From Mesorhizobium alhagi CCNWXJ12-2 (lineage in GTDB: Bacteria > Pseudomonadota > Alphaproteobacteria > Rhizobiales > Rhizobiaceae), in assembly GCF_000236565.1 (NCBI RefSeq), contig NZ_AHAM01000183.1, positions 1 through 57,878 on the forward strand: 57,878 bases of DNA, given 5' to 3'. Position numbers and translations under genes: made by a program. The notes under the pieces were generated by a model. It worked only from the letters and a program-made list of their open reading frames with translations, was not told the DNA's origin and did not search any database. Positions 56,333 through 57,878 of this stretch are shown here, one piece after another. Position 1 is the first letter of the stretch. Each line of letters begins with the position of its first letter.

Positions 56333-56618
56333 TGTGGTATGTCCCCGTTTGAGGAGACAGTGCCACAGGTTGATTTATTTGACGCAAAAACGCGAAGTAG
56401 ATGTTGAGTAAAAACCGGTTCGAATTAAGGAAATACAATAATAAAACTAAACTCGAATAATAACAAAATTCGATTCAAATTTGAATGAATGTTCGGAATT
56501 CCGCTGGATCCCTCACTGCCACGTTGGGAAATCGGTGCGAATATCCCGATCGCCAGTCATCCCGGCGCATCGCAGTACTGGCCTGTCTGTCATGGCGACG
56601 GGACGCGGTTTGGAACGC
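56333..56618. other. AT-rich intergenic region before the BTLCP gene
   Basis: About 56400-56490 is markedly AT-rich compared with the rest, with ATTCAAATTTGAAT (56473-56486) a perfect palindrome. No gene is supportable. It would suit an AT-binding regulator such as MucR/Ros, but that is inference. Confidence 0.5.
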
Positions 56619-56645
56619 AAAAAGCCGACCAAACAGGCCGGCTTT
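56619..56645 (-). terminator. Terminator of the PilZ gene
   Basis: On the minus strand, AAAGCCG and CGGCTTT form the stem, followed by five T residues. Confidence 0.75.
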
Positions 56646-56666
56646 CAACAAATTTCGTAGCGTCGA

Positions 56667-57287
56667 TCAGGCGCCGCGGGGCGCGTTGAACTCCGAGTCG
56701 AGTGTCTCGGGCCTTTGGATAACAGCGAATTCAATCGCGATGCCGTCTTCGAAGTGTCGCACGACCTGTCCGCGCATGGTGCCGAGAATGACCTGGATGC
56801 CCAACGCGGGCTTCACCTCGATTTCGACCGCAGCGCCGGAAAGCGACAGATCGATGATCCGGCACGGATATTGGCGGCCATCCGTCAGATGCAGTGAACT
56901 CAGCGGATTGCGCGGTGCGACGCGCTCGTGGCGACGGTCTTCCGGCAGGTCGAGCTCGTGCTTGTTGGCGAGCCAGGTCAGCTGCGCGGCGAGTTTGTCC
57001 TTCTTGCGGTCGGACGCAACCACCGTCATGGCGAAGCCATCCTGCAACGTCCGGGTCAGAACGCCTTCGACGCGGCCGATATGATCGATATAGGCGATGA
57101 TCTTCTCGCCGGGCCTGCCCGTGCGTTCGCAGCGAAGCGCGACATTGCCGGGCGACATGTCCAGAACCTGACACGGGTGTTCGGTGCGGTCCTCGAGCAT
57201 ATAACGGCCATAGATTTTGACGCGGACGCGCTGAAAATTGCGCCTCTCCGCCCTGGATGGCGAGTAGTCGACGGCGGCTAGCTTCAT
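56667..57287 (-). CDS. Tandem PilZ domain protein (c-di-GMP receptor-like)
   Basis: The 206-residue protein has two PilZ domains (about 12-95 and 113-195). The first has RNFQR but its second motif, DMSPGN, lacks the Gly of DxSxxG. The second has RRHER and DLSLSG, fitting both motifs. So domain two is the likelier cyclic di-GMP binder. Rhizobial PilZ proteins affect motility and surface behaviour. The ATG follows GAGG; a GTG precedes it. A strong terminator lies beyond the gene. Confidence 0.88.
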   Translation of the reverse strand: MKLAAVDYSPSRAERRNFQRVRVKIYGRYMLEDRTEHPCQVLDMSPGNVALRCERTGRPGEKIIAYIDHIGRVEGVLTRTLQDGFAMTVVASDRKKDKLAAQLTWLANKHELDLPEDRRHERVAPRNPLSSLHLTDGRQYPCRIIDLSLSGAAVEIEVKPALGIQVILGTMRGQVVRHFEDGIAIEFAVIQRPETLDSEFNAPRGA

Positions 57288-57405
57288 CACTGCCTCAATC
57301 CCGCTCGAATTCTCATTCGCGCTTATTCAGGAAATATGGCCAGAAAATACAACAAAATAGGTTAATAACGGGTAAGCCGAACCCACCCTGGAGTTGAAAG
57401 TCCCG

Positions 57406-57878
57406 TTATTCGTCGCGTCCGCCGGGGAGCACCAGGAGGTGCCGGATGCGCCGCGCCGAACCGAGCGGTGGTTCCGAGTTGGACAGCGCGCTGTAGCTCG
57501 GCTCGAGCGACGGTACGGTGACCGCCGGCCGGTTCTTCAGATACATCGGCTCAAGGTCGGGATCGACCACTCGCACGGATTCAAGCACTGCGTCGACGAC
57601 GGGGTCGGCGCCGAGCCAGAACGGCCGGCCGGCCGCCGAAATAACGCCAAGCGAACGCGGGCTTTCCACGCCGCCGTCGAGCGGCAGAAGCAGCAATTCG
57701 AATGAGGTTGAGCGCCCGTTGTGGCTGTGCCCCTCAAAGGCCATCACGACGACGGATTTGGACTGGAACACCCCGTGCGCCAGCTTTGCGACCAGCCGCT
57801 GGTCCGACGCGCGCCAAAGCGAAGGAAACGAAAAACCCTTCAACTCGCGGCCATAAATGGCGCACAGGCGGGGGGCCG
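57406..57878 (-). CDS. PAS_5 family protein, truncated by the window edge
   Basis: The frame is open to the window end; the visible part includes RLCAIYGRELKGFSFPSLW, a typical PAS_5 stretch, then ASDQRLVAKLAHGVF and LLLLPLDGGVESPRSLGVIS. The N-terminal half of the domain lies outside. PAS_5 proteins are abundant in rhizobia and are small sensory or regulatory proteins of unknown ligand. A shorter TTG-started frame is an artefact of truncation. Confidence 0.8.
   Translation of the reverse strand, partial: APRLCAIYGRELKGFSFPSLWRASDQRLVAKLAHGVFQSKSVVVMAFEGHSHNGRSTSFELLLLPLDGGVESPRSLGVISAAGRPFWLGADPVVDAVLESVRVVDPDLEPMYLKNRPAVTVPSLEPSYSALSNSEPPLGSARRIRHLLVLPGGRDE

Overview
The window reads as chromosomal core sequence from a Hyphomicrobiales (rhizobial-type) alphaproteobacterium, most likely Mesorhizobium or a close Phyllobacteriaceae relative. 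The basis is the high GC content and a gene set typical of that order: a growth-pole-ring-like giant coiled-coil protein, CckA, an alphaproteobacterial single-Cys DksA, chimeric malic enzyme, class II DAHP synthase, DUF2865, DUF3126, PAS_5, a BTLCP-type transglutaminase-like peptidase and tandem-domain PilZ proteins. I see no rRNA, tRNA, CRISPR array, prophage, insertion sequence or integrase. The species assignment is inference.

Layout. 1-12 kb: glutathione reductase, class II DAHP synthase, a frameshifted diguanylate cyclase, a GFA protein, diacylglycerol kinase, a hemerythrin-like protein, a Tag-like glycosylase, NAD synthetase, an MFS transporter and an ABC exporter. 12.0-12.7 kb: a small accessory patch with a possible orphan ParD-like antitoxin and a DUF6176 protein. 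12.8-21.7 kb: gltX, DUF2865, malic enzyme, an atypical SDR, an LpxH-like phosphoesterase, an MFS carrier and a DgcA-type epimerase. 21.8-25.9 kb: an Mla-type phospholipid transport operon (STAS-MlaE fusion, MlaF, MlaD, auxiliary lipoprotein). 26.0-32.0 kb: one 2014-residue membrane-anchored repeat protein resembling the polar growth organiser GPR/RgsE. Its divergent promoter region carries a perfect DnaA box and a CtrA-like motif and is shared with an HPt protein.

32.8-41.8 kb: ferredoxin and FAD reductase, DUF922 protease, folK, DUF924, a CPA2 antiporter, a secreted unknown, YcjF/YcjX and a SixA-like phosphatase. 42-46.2 kb: dksA, a FliO-like protein and cckA. 46.2-47.9 kb: a poorly coding stretch with a 16-bp perfect inverted repeat, then a ParB-domain mini-protein, an unlisted 58-aa gene and an unknown. 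48-57.9 kb: pccB, gloA, tandem cold-shock protein, DUF192, hydrolase, SPW protein, cysE, DUF3126, an unknown, gamma carbonic anhydrase, BTLCP peptidase, PilZ and a truncated PAS_5 gene.

Themes. Envelope maintenance (Mla operon, LpxH-like, DgkA) sits beside a polar-growth scaffold and cell-cycle signalling genes (CckA, HPt, DksA, c-di-GMP proteins). Convergent genes are packed tightly, three pairs overlapping at their 3' ends. The most notable items are the GPR-like repeats in 36- and 29-residue units, the frameshift in the GGDEF gene, a hairpin-borne G-quadruplex motif, nested heptamer repeats around the dksA terminator, and the structured region after cckA.
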